A stretch of 64,000 nt of DNA, taken from contig NZ_CP109199.1 in the NCBI RefSeq assembly GCF_036250065.1, forward strand, positions 682,001-746,000, in the 5' to 3' direction. The stretch's first letter is position 1; each line of letters starts with the position of its first letter. The translations under genes were made by a program, and so were the position numbers. Positions 38,419-47,184 of this stretch are shown one piece after another. This DNA is from Micromonospora sp. NBC_01699. Lineage in GTDB: Bacteria; Actinomycetota; Actinomycetes; Mycobacteriales; Micromonosporaceae. The notes beneath the pieces are model-generated. The model had not been told where the DNA came from. It searched no databases and saw nothing but the letters and a program-made list of their open reading frames with translations.

Positions 38419-41400
38419 GTGAGCACCGGACCTACGACCCTGCCCGAAAACGGCCCGCCGGAGCACGGGGCACGGCGCCGCTGGCTGCCCCGACTTCGGG
38501 ACACCAGGATTCGGTCCAAACTTGCGCTCATCCTGGTGGTGCCGGTCGCGGCGGTCCTAGCGCTGGCTACCGTCCGGCTGGTCGACGTCGGCCAGACGGC
38601 GCTCGACGCGAACATGATCCGGTCGCTGACCGCGCTGTCGGCCGACGTGTCCGCCCTCACCCAGGATCTGCACAAGGAACGGATGGCCGCGGCCACCTAC
38701 CTGGCCGACCCGGGGGCCAACGCGGACGCGTACAACCTGGCCGTCCGGCGTACGGACGAGCAGATCACCGCGTACAACGGGGAGCGCAACGGCATCGGCA
38801 CCGTGCCGGAGTCGATCCAGACCCGGATCGGCAAGATCGATGACCACCTGGCGACCTTGAACAGCACCCGCCAGGAGGTGCTCGACCGCAAGCAGATGCT
38901 GGTTGTCGAGGCGGTACTGCGCTACGGCGTGATCCTCACCGACCTCGGCGACTACGGCGAAACCCTCGGTGAGCTCTCCGGTGAGGGCCGGGTCGGGGAC
39001 AGCCTCCGGGCCGTCGCCGCCTTCGCCCGAGCCAAGGCGGGTGCCTCGGAGGAGCAGGCGGTGGGCTTCACCGCGCTGCGTTCGGCCCGGCTCGACGAGG
39101 AGCAGTACTCGTCGTTCGTGGCCACCCAGACCAGCCAGCAGGAGGCCCTGGCCTCCTTCGAACTGGCCGCCTCGGCGAGCCAGAACGAACTGGTGGACAA
39201 GACCTACAGCGGTGACGCCGTGACGCTGGCCGAACGGGCCGCCTCCGATGTCGCCCGCGCGGTCGGCCAGCCGACCAGCGCCGCCTTCGCCAAGAGCACG
39301 TCGGAGGCGATCGGGGCGGTCATCGACCTGATGCGCTGGGCGGAAATCCAGCTTGAGGTCGAGCTGCTCGCCCAGGCCGACCGGGCCCAGTCGGACGTGA
39401 TCCAGCAGGCCGTGATCGAGTCGATAGTGGTGTTGATCACGTTGATCGTCGCCATCGCGCTCGCCGTCATCCTGGCCCGGTCGCTGAACGCCTCGCTGCG
39501 CCGGCTGCGTGAGGGCGCCCTCTCGGTGGCCAACCACGACCTGCCGGACGCGGTCGCCCGGCTGCAAAACGTCGGCAGCATCGGTGACGGCGGCGTGGAG
39601 GAGATCGTCCGCCAGGTACGGGACCCGATCCGGCTGAACAACAAGGACGAGATCGGTCAGGTCGCGCTCGCCTTCAACGTCGTACACCGGGAAGCCGTCC
39701 GGGTCGCGGCCGAGCAGGCCGCCCTGCGGACCAGCGTCTCGGCGATGTTCCTCAACCTGGCCCGTCGAAGCCAGGCACTGGTCGATCGCATGATCGGCGA
39801 GCTCGACATGATCGAGCGCGGTGAGGAGGACCCGAAGCGGTTGGCCCAGCTCTTCGAGCTGGACCACCTGGCCACCCGAATGCGCCGCAACGACGAGAAC
39901 CTGCTGGTCCTCGCCGGTGCCGACTCCACCGCGCCCCGTCGCGACGACGCGCTGCTGGTCGACGCCCTGCGCGCCGCCCAGTCCGAGGTCGAGGCGTACA
40001 ACCGGATCGAGTTCGGCACCGTCGACACCGACATCTCGGTGGCCGCGCACGCGGTCAACGACGTCGTACGGCTGATCGCCGAGCTGCTCGACAACGCCAC
40101 CCGGTTCTCCTCGCCGAACACCGTCGTGGTCGCCGACGCCCGGCGCATCCGCGACTACGTGCTGATCCAGGTCGAGGACCGTGGCCTGGGCCTGAGCGAG
40201 GAACAGCTCGACGCGCTCAACCGCCGGTTGGCCGCCCCGCCGACCGTGGACGTGGCCGCGTTCCGGCTGATGGGTCTGGCCGTGGTGAGCCGGCTCGCCT
40301 CCCGGTACGGCATCCGGGTGGAACTGCGCCGCAACGTCGAGGGCGGCACGGTGGCCCAGGTCACCCTGCCCAGCGAGACCGTGGTGCTGCCGCAGCTGCG
40401 GGGCCGCGAACCACTGGCCACCCGGCCCCGGCAGCCGCTCGCGGTCGAGCCGGGTCCGGCGGCCGCGCTGCCGGCCGGTCCGAGCTGGTCGGAGCCGATG
40501 ACCCCGGTCGGTGCCGGTCGTGCCTCGGCCGCCACCCTGACCGACCAGTGGCGTACCACCCCGCCCGCGCAGCCGCAGCCGATGCAGTGGCAGACCGCCG
40601 ACGCGCGGGACACCACGCTGCCGGTCGGCGCCACCGCCGCGCCGGTCACCCACCAGTTGGCCGCGCACCCGACGGCCGCGCACCCGCTGGTCACCCCGCC
40701 GCCGGCGCAGACCCACCCCACGCTGATCGCGCCGGTCGACAGCCACGCCGGTGCGCCGACCATGGCGTACCCGACGGTTCGTTCGCTGCCGCAGCGGACC
40801 GTCGGTGCCGGAATGGCTGCCAATTCGGCACCGGCTGCCCCGGTGTCGACGCCGTCGGCCGGGCTGCCGGCCGGACCGGTGGCCGGAATGGCCGCCACCC
40901 CGCAGGCACCGCCGGTCGCACCGCCCGCGCCGGCACCCACACCACGGGCGCCGGAACAGGGCGAGGCACCGATCTTCCGGGAGATGGAAGCGGTCTGGTT
41001 CCGTTCCCACGGGCAGGACTCGACCGCGATCTTCAACGTGCCGCCGGGGGGCTACCAGACGCCACCGGCCGCCCGGACCGTACCGGCGCCACGGGCCTCC
41101 GAGCCGGCCGCGCAACGGGCCAGCCTGGCGGAGAGTGTCGCCGCCCGTGGCCGGGCCACCCTGCCGGCCCGTACCCCGGGCCAGACCACCACCACCGGCT
41201 TCCCGCCGCAGCAGTCCCCGGCCGCACCGGCTCGGGCACCCGAACCGGAACCGGTGGCAGCGGCGGTCACCGCCCCGGCCAGCCCCGGTACGGAGGCCTG
41301 GCGGACGGCCGCGGACGAGGGCTGGGCCCGGGCCACCAAGGCGGCCGAACCGGCCGCCTTGGGCACCACCCGCTCCGGTCTGCCCAAGCGGGTGCCGCAG

Positions 41401-41571
41401 GCACAACTCGTGCCCGGCGGCGTCGAGACGAAGCCCGGTAACGCACCGAGCCGTAGGACCCCGGACGAGGTACGGGGACTGCTGTCCGCCTATCACCGCG
41501 GTGTGCAACGCGGCCGTACGGCCGGCAGTGAGCAGAACGGCACGACATCAACCAAGGAGACGAGCCGATGA
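38419..41571 (+). CDS. CvnA-type sensor histidine kinase with NIT-like sensor, HAMP and HATPase
   Basis: 1050 residues from GTG 38419 (GGAGG 7 nt upstream). Membrane segment about 33-54, extracellular NIT-type (nitrate/nitrite-sensing) helical region about 62-330, second membrane segment about 336-358, HAMP about 360-430, then a DHp-like helix with ELDHLATRMRRNDENLLVLA whose His is the likely phosphoacceptor, and an HATPase_c (N-box ELLDNATRFSSP, G-box DRGLGLSEEQ) to about 655. The last 390 residues are Pro/Ala-rich. First gene of a conservon; the stop overlaps the next ATG. Confidence 0.93.
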   Translation: MSTGPTTLPENGPPEHGARRRWLPRLRDTRIRSKLALILVVPVAAVLALATVRLVDVGQTALDANMIRSLTALSADVSALTQDLHKERMAAATYLADPGANADAYNLAVRRTDEQITAYNGERNGIGTVPESIQTRIGKIDDHLATLNSTRQEVLDRKQMLVVEAVLRYGVILTDLGDYGETLGELSGEGRVGDSLRAVAAFARAKAGASEEQAVGFTALRSARLDEEQYSSFVATQTSQQEALASFELAASASQNELVDKTYSGDAVTLAERAASDVARAVGQPTSAAFAKSTSEAIGAVIDLMRWAEIQLEVELLAQADRAQSDVIQQAVIESIVVLITLIVAIALAVILARSLNASLRRLREGALSVANHDLPDAVARLQNVGSIGDGGVEEIVRQVRDPIRLNNKDEIGQVALAFNVVHREAVRVAAEQAALRTSVSAMFLNLARRSQALVDRMIGELDMIERGEEDPKRLAQLFELDHLATRMRRNDENLLVLAGADSTAPRRDDALLVDALRAAQSEVEAYNRIEFGTVDTDISVAAHAVNDVVRLIAELLDNATRFSSPNTVVVADARRIRDYVLIQVEDRGLGLSEEQLDALNRRLAAPPTVDVAAFRLMGLAVVSRLASRYGIRVELRRNVEGGTVAQVTLPSETVVLPQLRGREPLATRPRQPLAVEPGPAAALPAGPSWSEPMTPVGAGRASAATLTDQWRTTPPAQPQPMQWQTADARDTTLPVGATAAPVTHQLAAHPTAAHPLVTPPPAQTHPTLIAPVDSHAGAPTMAYPTVRSLPQRTVGAGMAANSAPAAPVSTPSAGLPAGPVAGMAATPQAPPVAPPAPAPTPRAPEQGEAPIFREMEAVWFRSHGQDSTAIFNVPPGGYQTPPAARTVPAPRASEPAAQRASLAESVAARGRATLPARTPGQTTTTGFPPQQSPAAPARAPEPEPVAAAVTAPASPGTEAWRTAADEGWARATKAAEPAALGTTRSGLPKRVPQAQLVPGGVETKPGNAPSRRTPDEVRGLLSAYHRGVQRGRTAGSEQNGTTSTKETSR

Positions 41572-41978
41572 ACAGGCCAGCAGCGATGCAGGACATGGGT
41601 TGGCTGCTCAGCAACTTCGCCGACAGCGTGGCGGGGATCGCGCACGTGGTGGCCGTGTCGGCCGACGGGCTGCTCCTCGCCTCCTCACGTGACCTGCCGC
41701 AGGACCGCGCCGACCAGCTTGCCGCGATCACCTCGGGCGTGGTCAGCCTCACCGACGGTGCCTCCCGGATGTTCAGCGCCGGTGGGGTGCTCCAGACCGT
41801 CATCGAGATGGACAGCGGTTACCTGTTCCTCATGTCGATCAGTGACGGCTCGTCGATGGCCGTACTCGCCGCCCGGAGTTGCGATGTCGGCCAGGTCGGT
41901 TACGAGATGGCGCTCCTGGTCGAGCGGGTCGGCGCCGCGCTGGTGCCATTGCCACGCGAGGCGGTCGTCCGCCCCTAG
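41568..41978 (+). CDS. CvnB-type roadblock/LC7 protein
   Basis: 136 residues. The roadblock/LC7 fold is typical (MGWLLSNFADSVAGIAHVVA, then VSADGLLLASSRDLPQDRAD). In conservons it partners the small GTPase, as Ras-family regulators do with MglB. ATG overlaps the kinase stop (ATGA), so the two are coupled. Confidence 0.95.
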   Translation: MNRPAAMQDMGWLLSNFADSVAGIAHVVAVSADGLLLASSRDLPQDRADQLAAITSGVVSLTDGASRMFSAGGVLQTVIEMDSGYLFLMSISDGSSMAVLAARSCDVGQVGYEMALLVERVGAALVPLPREAVVRP

Positions 41979-42043
41979 CACGGATTTGATCAAGGACGGA
42001 TGTCGGTGGTGCCGCAACCTGACCGGAAGGAGGTGACCGCAGA

Positions 42044-42415
42044 ATGGACTACCCCCCGCGCCGAGAGGATCCGCGTGGTGCGCTGGTCCGGCCGTACGCG
42101 GTCACTCGCGGCCGTACCGAACCTCGCCAGGACATCGCCCTTGAGGCGGTACTCACGGCGACTCCGGCTGCGGTTGCGGAGTCCCGGTTCGCCGGGCATG
42201 ACAAGCACCGCATCGCCACTGTCTGCGAGGGCCGGGCGCAGTCGCTGGCGGAGATCGCCGCGTACACCCGGCTTCCGCTGGGTGTCGCCCGAGTGCTGGT
42301 CGCCGACATGGTGGCGGACAGCTTGCTGACGCTGCACACTGCCGCTCCCCCGGAAGCGTACGAGGAGCGGATGGAACTGCTTGAGAGGGTGCTAAGTGGA
42401 CTTCGCAGGCTATGA
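42044..42415 (+). CDS. CvnC-type DUF742 protein
   Basis: 123 residues. DUF742 with VRPYAVTRGRTEP (14-27) and a winged-helix-like part (GRAQSLAEIAAYTRLPLGVA then RVLVADMVADSLL). Its ribosome site AAGGAGGTGA (42027-42036) is a full 10-base complement to the 16S 3' end, spaced 7 nt, so it should be translated very efficiently. It overlaps the GTPase gene by 20 bp. Confidence 0.95.
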   Translation: MDYPPRREDPRGALVRPYAVTRGRTEPRQDIALEAVLTATPAAVAESRFAGHDKHRIATVCEGRAQSLAEIAAYTRLPLGVARVLVADMVADSLLTLHTAAPPEAYEERMELLERVLSGLRRL

Positions 42416-43019
42416 CCCCGTCGGGGCACGCCGCAACCGGGGGATCACCTCCGCGAAGATTGTGGTTGCGGGCGGCTTCGGTGTGGGCAAGACGACGCTT
42501 GTCGGCGCGGTCTCGGAGATCACTCCGCTGACCACCGAGGCGGTGATGACAGCGGCCGGCGTCGGCATCGACGATCCGTCGAAGGTGCCGGGCAAGGAGA
42601 CCACCACGGTCGCCATGGACTTCGGTCGTATCACCATGGCCCAGGATCTGATTCTCTACCTGTTCGGGACGCCGGGGCAGACCCGGTTCTGGTTCATGTG
42701 GGACGAGATCATCCGGGGTGCGGTGGGCGCGGCGGTCCTGGTCGACACCCGGCGGATCACCGACGCGTTCGCTCCGCTCGACTACTTCGAGAACCGGAAG
42801 CTGCCGTACGTGGTGGCGTTGAACCACTTCGACGGGGCACCGCAGTACGCGCCGGAGGAGGTGCGGGAGGCCCTGGCCATCGCACCGCACGTACCGCTGG
42901 TGATGACCGACGCCCGGCACCGGGAGTCGGTCAAGCAGGTGCTGGTGACCGTGGTCGAGCACGCGATGGCGACCCTCCAGTCGCAGCACGGCCGGGGTTT
43001 TCCCACCCCGGTCGGCTGA
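42396..43019 (+). CDS. CvnD-type small GTPase
   Basis: 207 residues, GTG start. P-loop GGFGVGKTT (about 26-34), switch region with DFGRITM, G3-like LYLFGTPGQTRFWFMW (about 87-102) and ALNHFDGA in place of the NKxD motif. This is the conservon GTPase family. It closes the operon CvnA-B-C-D, a membrane-signalling module found in many copies in actinobacteria. Confidence 0.95.
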   Translation: MDFAGYDPVGARRNRGITSAKIVVAGGFGVGKTTLVGAVSEITPLTTEAVMTAAGVGIDDPSKVPGKETTTVAMDFGRITMAQDLILYLFGTPGQTRFWFMWDEIIRGAVGAAVLVDTRRITDAFAPLDYFENRKLPYVVALNHFDGAPQYAPEEVREALAIAPHVPLVMTDARHRESVKQVLVTVVEHAMATLQSQHGRGFPTPVG

Positions 43020-43039
43020 TCCCCGGTTCACTTGGCCGG

Positions 43040-43077
43040 CCGGGGCCGTGCGGTCGGGTCGACCGGACGGGCCCCGG
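43040..43077. terminator. hairpin between convergent conservon and nitrate cluster
   Basis: CCGGGGCC (43040-43047) pairs with GGCCCCGG (43070-43077) between the stop of the GTPase gene (43019) and the stop of the minus-strand regulator (43122). The loop is long and GC-rich. Confidence 0.5.
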
Positions 43078-43121
43078 TCGGCTCCGCGCGGCGGGGGCGA
43101 TCGGGTGGCGACCGGCGCGGG

Positions 43122-44210
43122 TCAGTCGACCGGTAGCCGGTAGCCGCGCTTGACCACGGTCTGCACCACGCCCGGCGTACGCAGGGCGGCCCGGAGCCGG
43201 GCGACGGCCATCTCGACGGCGTGTTCGTCGGCGCCGCGGGGCAGCGTACGCAGCAGGTCGGCGCGGGAGAGCACCCGGCCCGGAGTGGCGGCCAACGCCC
43301 GGAGCACCGCCATCGGGGACGGTGCCAGCGGACGCAGGTCCCCGTCGACCACGGCGGCGTGACCGCGCAGGGTGAGCAGGTGCCCGGCGACCTTCACGTG
43401 CACCGCCCGCCGGGGAAGCTCGTCGATGATGCTGCGGACCAGGGCGCCGAGCCGGGCCCTGGCCGGGGTGAGTACCGGTACGCCGTGCCGTCGCAGCGGG
43501 GTGGCGGTGACCGGCCCGACGCAGGCGGCCAGTACGTCCGAGCGCAGCGCCTCCAGTACGGCGTCGCCGCTGGCGCCGGCGGCGCGCAGCAGTGCGCCCG
43601 CGGCCGGGGCGGAGGTGAAGGTGACCGCGTCGACCAGCCGCCCGGTGATCAGGTCGACCAGCCGGTGCAGCGGTGCCGGGTCGGATGGCGGCGCCCAGCG
43701 GTAGACCGGCACCTCGATCACGGTGGCTCCGGCGTCCTCCAACGCGCTGGTGCACTCGGGTTGCCGTTCGCCGTGCAGCTGCATGGCGACCACCCGGCCG
43801 GCGACGCCCCGTTCCCGCAGGTGGTCGACCACCTCGTCGCAGCTCTCCGAGTGCGGCGACCATTCGTCGTGCAGGCCGGCGGCCCGGATCGCACCGCGTG
43901 CCTTCGGCCCCCGGGAGACGATGTACGCCTCGGCGAGCACCGAGCGCAGCGGTTCGGCCAGCCCCCAGCCCTCGGCCGCCTCCAGCCAGCCACGCATGCC
44001 GATGCCGGTGTTCGCCATCACCACGTCGGGCGGGTTGTCCAGGCAGGCGCGGGTGGCGGCGCGCAACTCGGAGTCGTCGGCCAGCGGCACGATCCGCAGC
44101 GCCGGGGCGAGCACCACCCGGGCGCCGCGCCGTTCCAGCAGTGCGGCGAGTTCGTCGCGTCGCCGGTCGGCGGTCACGCCGATGGTGAATCCGGCCAGTT
44201 CGTCGGACAT
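43122..44210 (-). CDS. HemD-like domain fused to winged-helix DNA-binding domain
   Basis: 362 residues. Residues 1-250 form a uroporphyrinogen-III synthase-like double domain (FTIGVTADRRRDELAALLER, VSRGPKARGAIRAAG, TFTSAPAAGALLRAAG). Residues about 265-360 are an OmpR-type winged helix (LTLRGHAAVVDGDLRPLAPS, ADEHAVEMAVARLRAALR, VVKRGYRLPV). Such fusions accompany nitrite reductase genes in actinobacteria, where siroheme is the cofactor. It could make uroporphyrinogen III, sense it, or only regulate. ATG overlaps the nirD stop. Confidence 0.92.
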   Translation of the reverse strand: MSDELAGFTIGVTADRRRDELAALLERRGARVVLAPALRIVPLADDSELRAATRACLDNPPDVVMANTGIGMRGWLEAAEGWGLAEPLRSVLAEAYIVSRGPKARGAIRAAGLHDEWSPHSESCDEVVDHLRERGVAGRVVAMQLHGERQPECTSALEDAGATVIEVPVYRWAPPSDPAPLHRLVDLITGRLVDAVTFTSAPAAGALLRAAGASGDAVLEALRSDVLAACVGPVTATPLRRHGVPVLTPARARLGALVRSIIDELPRRAVHVKVAGHLLTLRGHAAVVDGDLRPLAPSPMAVLRALAATPGRVLSRADLLRTLPRGADEHAVEMAVARLRAALRTPGVVQTVVKRGYRLPVD

Positions 44211-44566
44211 CAGGGCTCCTGCCGGGCGCCGACCTCGATGACGTTGTCCCGGCAGCGGATGCGATAGGTCGGCACCGCCACCGCGGGATCGTCGAGGCAC
44301 CGGCCGGTGCGTAGGTCGTACACCTGTTTGTGTAGCGGGGAGGCGACGGTCGGGGTGGTGCCCCGGCTGCCGACGATGCCGCGCGACATCACGTACGCGC
44401 CGCCGATCGGGTCCCGGTTGCCGATCGCGAAGAGCTGCCCGTCGTGGGTCCGGAAGACGGCCACCTGTTCGTCGTCGACCAGCGCGGCGACGCCCCGCTC
44501 CGGCTCCACCCTGGGGTACGGGCAGACCGCTGTCCACCGCCCTGTGGCGGCACCGTCCGGGCTCAT
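44210..44566 (-). CDS. nirD: nitrite reductase small subunit NirD
   Basis: 118 residues. Rieske-like fold without the cluster ligands, as is normal for NirD (WTAVCPYPRVEPERGVAALV then DDEQVAVFRTHDGQLFAIGN, SPLHKQVYDLRTGRCLDDP). It pairs with NirB for NAD(P)H-dependent reduction of nitrite to ammonium. ATG overlaps the nirB stop and its own stop overlaps the regulator start. Confidence 0.94.
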   Translation of the reverse strand: MSPDGAATGRWTAVCPYPRVEPERGVAALVDDEQVAVFRTHDGQLFAIGNRDPIGGAYVMSRGIVGSRGTTPTVASPLHKQVYDLRTGRCLDDPAVAVPTYRIRCRDNVIEVGARQEP

Positions 44567-47184
44567 CGGCGTACTCCCTCGCTCGTGGTCGTGCGGCCGG
44601 GCCGGTCCGTCGGTCGGCCGACCGGGTCCGCCGTCGGTGTCCGGGCGCCGCCGCCCGTGGTGGGCAGGCCGAGGGCGACCGGTCGGCGTTCGGCGGTCGC
44701 CGGGACGGGTTGGCCCCGCTCGACGGTGAAACTGATCGACGGGTCGGGGGTGTCCGGCGCGTTGACGAAGGAGGTGAACCGGCGCAGCCGTTCCGGGTCG
44801 GCGAGGGTTTCCCGCCACTCGTCGGCGTAGTCGGCGACGTGCCGGGTCATGGCCGCGTCGAGTTCCGGGCAGAGCCCGAGACTGTCGTCGACGATCACCG
44901 ACCGGAGGTGGTCGAGGCCGCCGTCCATCGCCTCCAGCCAGCCGGCGGTGCGCTGCAACCGGTCCGCGGTGCGGATGTAGAACATCAGGTAGCGGTCGAG
45001 GTAGCGGACCAGTTCCTCGGTGGAGAGGTCGGTGGCGAACAGTTCGGCGTGCCGGGGTCGGAAGCCGCCGTTGCCGCCGAGGTAGAGGTTCCAGCCCTGG
45101 TCGGTGGCGATGATGCCGAAGTCCTTGCTCCGTGCCTCGGCGCACTCGCGGGCGCAGCCGGAAACCGCCGACTTGAGCTTGTGCGGGGCACGCAGGCCCC
45201 GGTACCGCAGTTCCAGGGCGACCGCCAGGCCGACCGCGTCCTGTACGCCGTACCGGCACCAGGTGGAGCCGACGCAGGACTTCACCGTGCGCAGGGCCTT
45301 GCCGTACGCGTGGCCGGACTCGAAGCCGGCGTCGACCAGCCGTTGCCAGATCCGGGGTAGCTGTTCGACCCGGGCGCCGAACAGGTCGATCCGCTGCCCG
45401 CCGGTGATCTTGGTGTAGAGGTTGAAGTCGCGGGCCACCTCGCCGATGACTATCAGCTTCTCCGGGGTGATCTCACCGCCGGGGATGCGCGGCACCACCG
45501 AGTACGTCCCGTCCCGCTGGATGTTGGCCAGGAAGTGGTCGTTGGTGTCCTGGAGGGCGGCCTGCTCCCCGTCGAGCACGTAGCCGTTGCCGAGCGAGGC
45601 GAGGATCGAGGCGACCACCGGCTTGCAGATGTCGCAGCCCCGACCACGGCCGTGCTCGGCGACGAGCTGGGAGAACGTACGGATGCCGCGGACTCGGACC
45701 AGGTCGAACAGTTCCTGGCGGCTCTGGTCGAAGTGCTCGCAGACCGCCTTGGACAGCTGCACCCCGGAGACGGCCAGCAGTTGCTTGAGCATGGGTACGC
45801 AGGACCCGCAGCTCGTCCCGGCGCGGGTGCACGCCTTCAGTTCCGGTACGTCGGCGGCGCCGTCCGCGATGGCGGCGACGATCTGGTCCTTGGTCACCGC
45901 GTTGCACGAGCAGACCTGGGCGCCACCGGGCAGCGCGGCGATGCCGACACCCGCACCCCCGCCCTCGCCGGCCGGGGCGAGCAGGGCCAGCGGGGGACCG
46001 GGCAGCGGACCGCCGACACTGGCCCGCAACGTCGGGTACGCCGACGCGTCGCCGACCAGCACCCCGCCGAGCAGGGTCTTCGCGTCGTCGGAGAGAACCA
46101 GCTTGGCGTAGCTGCGGGTGGCCGGGTCGGTCCAGGTGACGTCCAGGCTGCCGGGCGTGGTGCCGTGTGCGTCGCCGAACGAGGCCACGTCGACCCCGAG
46201 CAGCTTGAGTTTGGTGGCGGTGTCGGCGCCGGGGAAGGTGGCCGTCCCGCCGAGCAGCCGGTCGGCGACCACCTCGGCCATCGCGTAACCGGGCGCGACC
46301 AGGCCGTAGCAGGTGCCGGCGAGCGCGGCGCACTCGCCGATCGCCCAGATCCGTTCGTCGGCGGTCCGGCAGGTCTCGTCCACCTCGACGCCGCCGCGCG
46401 GACCGAGGCCCAGTCCGGCGGTCCGGGCCAACTCGTCACGGGGCCGGATGCCGGCGGCGACCACCACCAGGTCGGTGTTGACGGTGTCGCCGTCGGAGAG
46501 GACGAGCCCGCTCACCGCACCGTCCGGTCCCGGTCGTACGGCGGTGGTGGCCGCGCCGAGGTGCAGCACCACCCCGAGTTCGTCGACGTAGCGGCGGAGC
46601 ATCGCGCCACCGGCCTCGTCCACCTGGACCGGCATCAGCCGGGGGGCGAACTCCACCAGGTGGGTGTCGAGCCCGAGCAGACGCAGCGCGTTGACCGCCT
46701 CCAGGCCGAGCAGGCCGCCACCGATCACGGTGCCGGTACGTCGACCCCGGGCGTACTCCCGGATCGCGTCCAGGTCGTCCAGGGTGCGGTAGACGAAGAC
46801 CCCGGCCCGCAGCCCACCCGCGCCGTCCGGGCCGGCGGCGCCGTCGATCGGCGGCACGAACGGGTACGAGCCGGTCGCCAACACCAGCGCGTCGTACGGG
46901 TAATCGCCTGCGGCGGTCCGTACCACCCGCCGGTCCCGGTGGAGTTCGAGCACGGGTTCGTCGAGCCGGTGGTCGACCCCGTCGTCCGGCGTGTGCAGGC
47001 TGAGTTCCTCGGCACCGACCCCGTCCAGGTACGCCGAGAGCCGAACCCGGTCGTACGCCGGCCGGCTCTCCTCGCCGAGCACGGTGACCTGCCAGCGGCC
47101 GTCGGTGTCGCGGGTCCGCAGCGCTTCGACGAAGCGCTGGCCGACCATGCCGTTTCCGACCACGACGAGTTTGTTGCGGTTCAC
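44563..47184 (-). CDS. nirB: nitrite reductase large subunit NirB
   Basis: 873 residues, GTG start overlapping the upstream stop (GTGA). FAD/NAD domain about 1-400 (KLVVVGNGMVGQRFVEAL), BFD-like [2Fe-2S] domain about 425-465 (CSCNAVTK and CTRAGTSCGSC), a second Cys pair (GCDIC, about 511), then siroheme and [4Fe-4S] domains with KSCVGSTWCRYGVQD (about 630) and SGCARECAEARS (about 675). Reduces nitrite to ammonium in the cytoplasm. The C-terminal 50 residues are a Pro/Thr-rich extension. Confidence 0.97.
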   Translation of the reverse strand: MNRNKLVVVGNGMVGQRFVEALRTRDTDGRWQVTVLGEESRPAYDRVRLSAYLDGVGAEELSLHTPDDGVDHRLDEPVLELHRDRRVVRTAAGDYPYDALVLATGSYPFVPPIDGAAGPDGAGGLRAGVFVYRTLDDLDAIREYARGRRTGTVIGGGLLGLEAVNALRLLGLDTHLVEFAPRLMPVQVDEAGGAMLRRYVDELGVVLHLGAATTAVRPGPDGAVSGLVLSDGDTVNTDLVVVAAGIRPRDELARTAGLGLGPRGGVEVDETCRTADERIWAIGECAALAGTCYGLVAPGYAMAEVVADRLLGGTATFPGADTATKLKLLGVDVASFGDAHGTTPGSLDVTWTDPATRSYAKLVLSDDAKTLLGGVLVGDASAYPTLRASVGGPLPGPPLALLAPAGEGGGAGVGIAALPGGAQVCSCNAVTKDQIVAAIADGAADVPELKACTRAGTSCGSCVPMLKQLLAVSGVQLSKAVCEHFDQSRQELFDLVRVRGIRTFSQLVAEHGRGRGCDICKPVVASILASLGNGYVLDGEQAALQDTNDHFLANIQRDGTYSVVPRIPGGEITPEKLIVIGEVARDFNLYTKITGGQRIDLFGARVEQLPRIWQRLVDAGFESGHAYGKALRTVKSCVGSTWCRYGVQDAVGLAVALELRYRGLRAPHKLKSAVSGCARECAEARSKDFGIIATDQGWNLYLGGNGGFRPRHAELFATDLSTEELVRYLDRYLMFYIRTADRLQRTAGWLEAMDGGLDHLRSVIVDDSLGLCPELDAAMTRHVADYADEWRETLADPERLRRFTSFVNAPDTPDPSISFTVERGQPVPATAERRPVALGLPTTGGGARTPTADPVGRPTDRPGRTTTSEGVRR

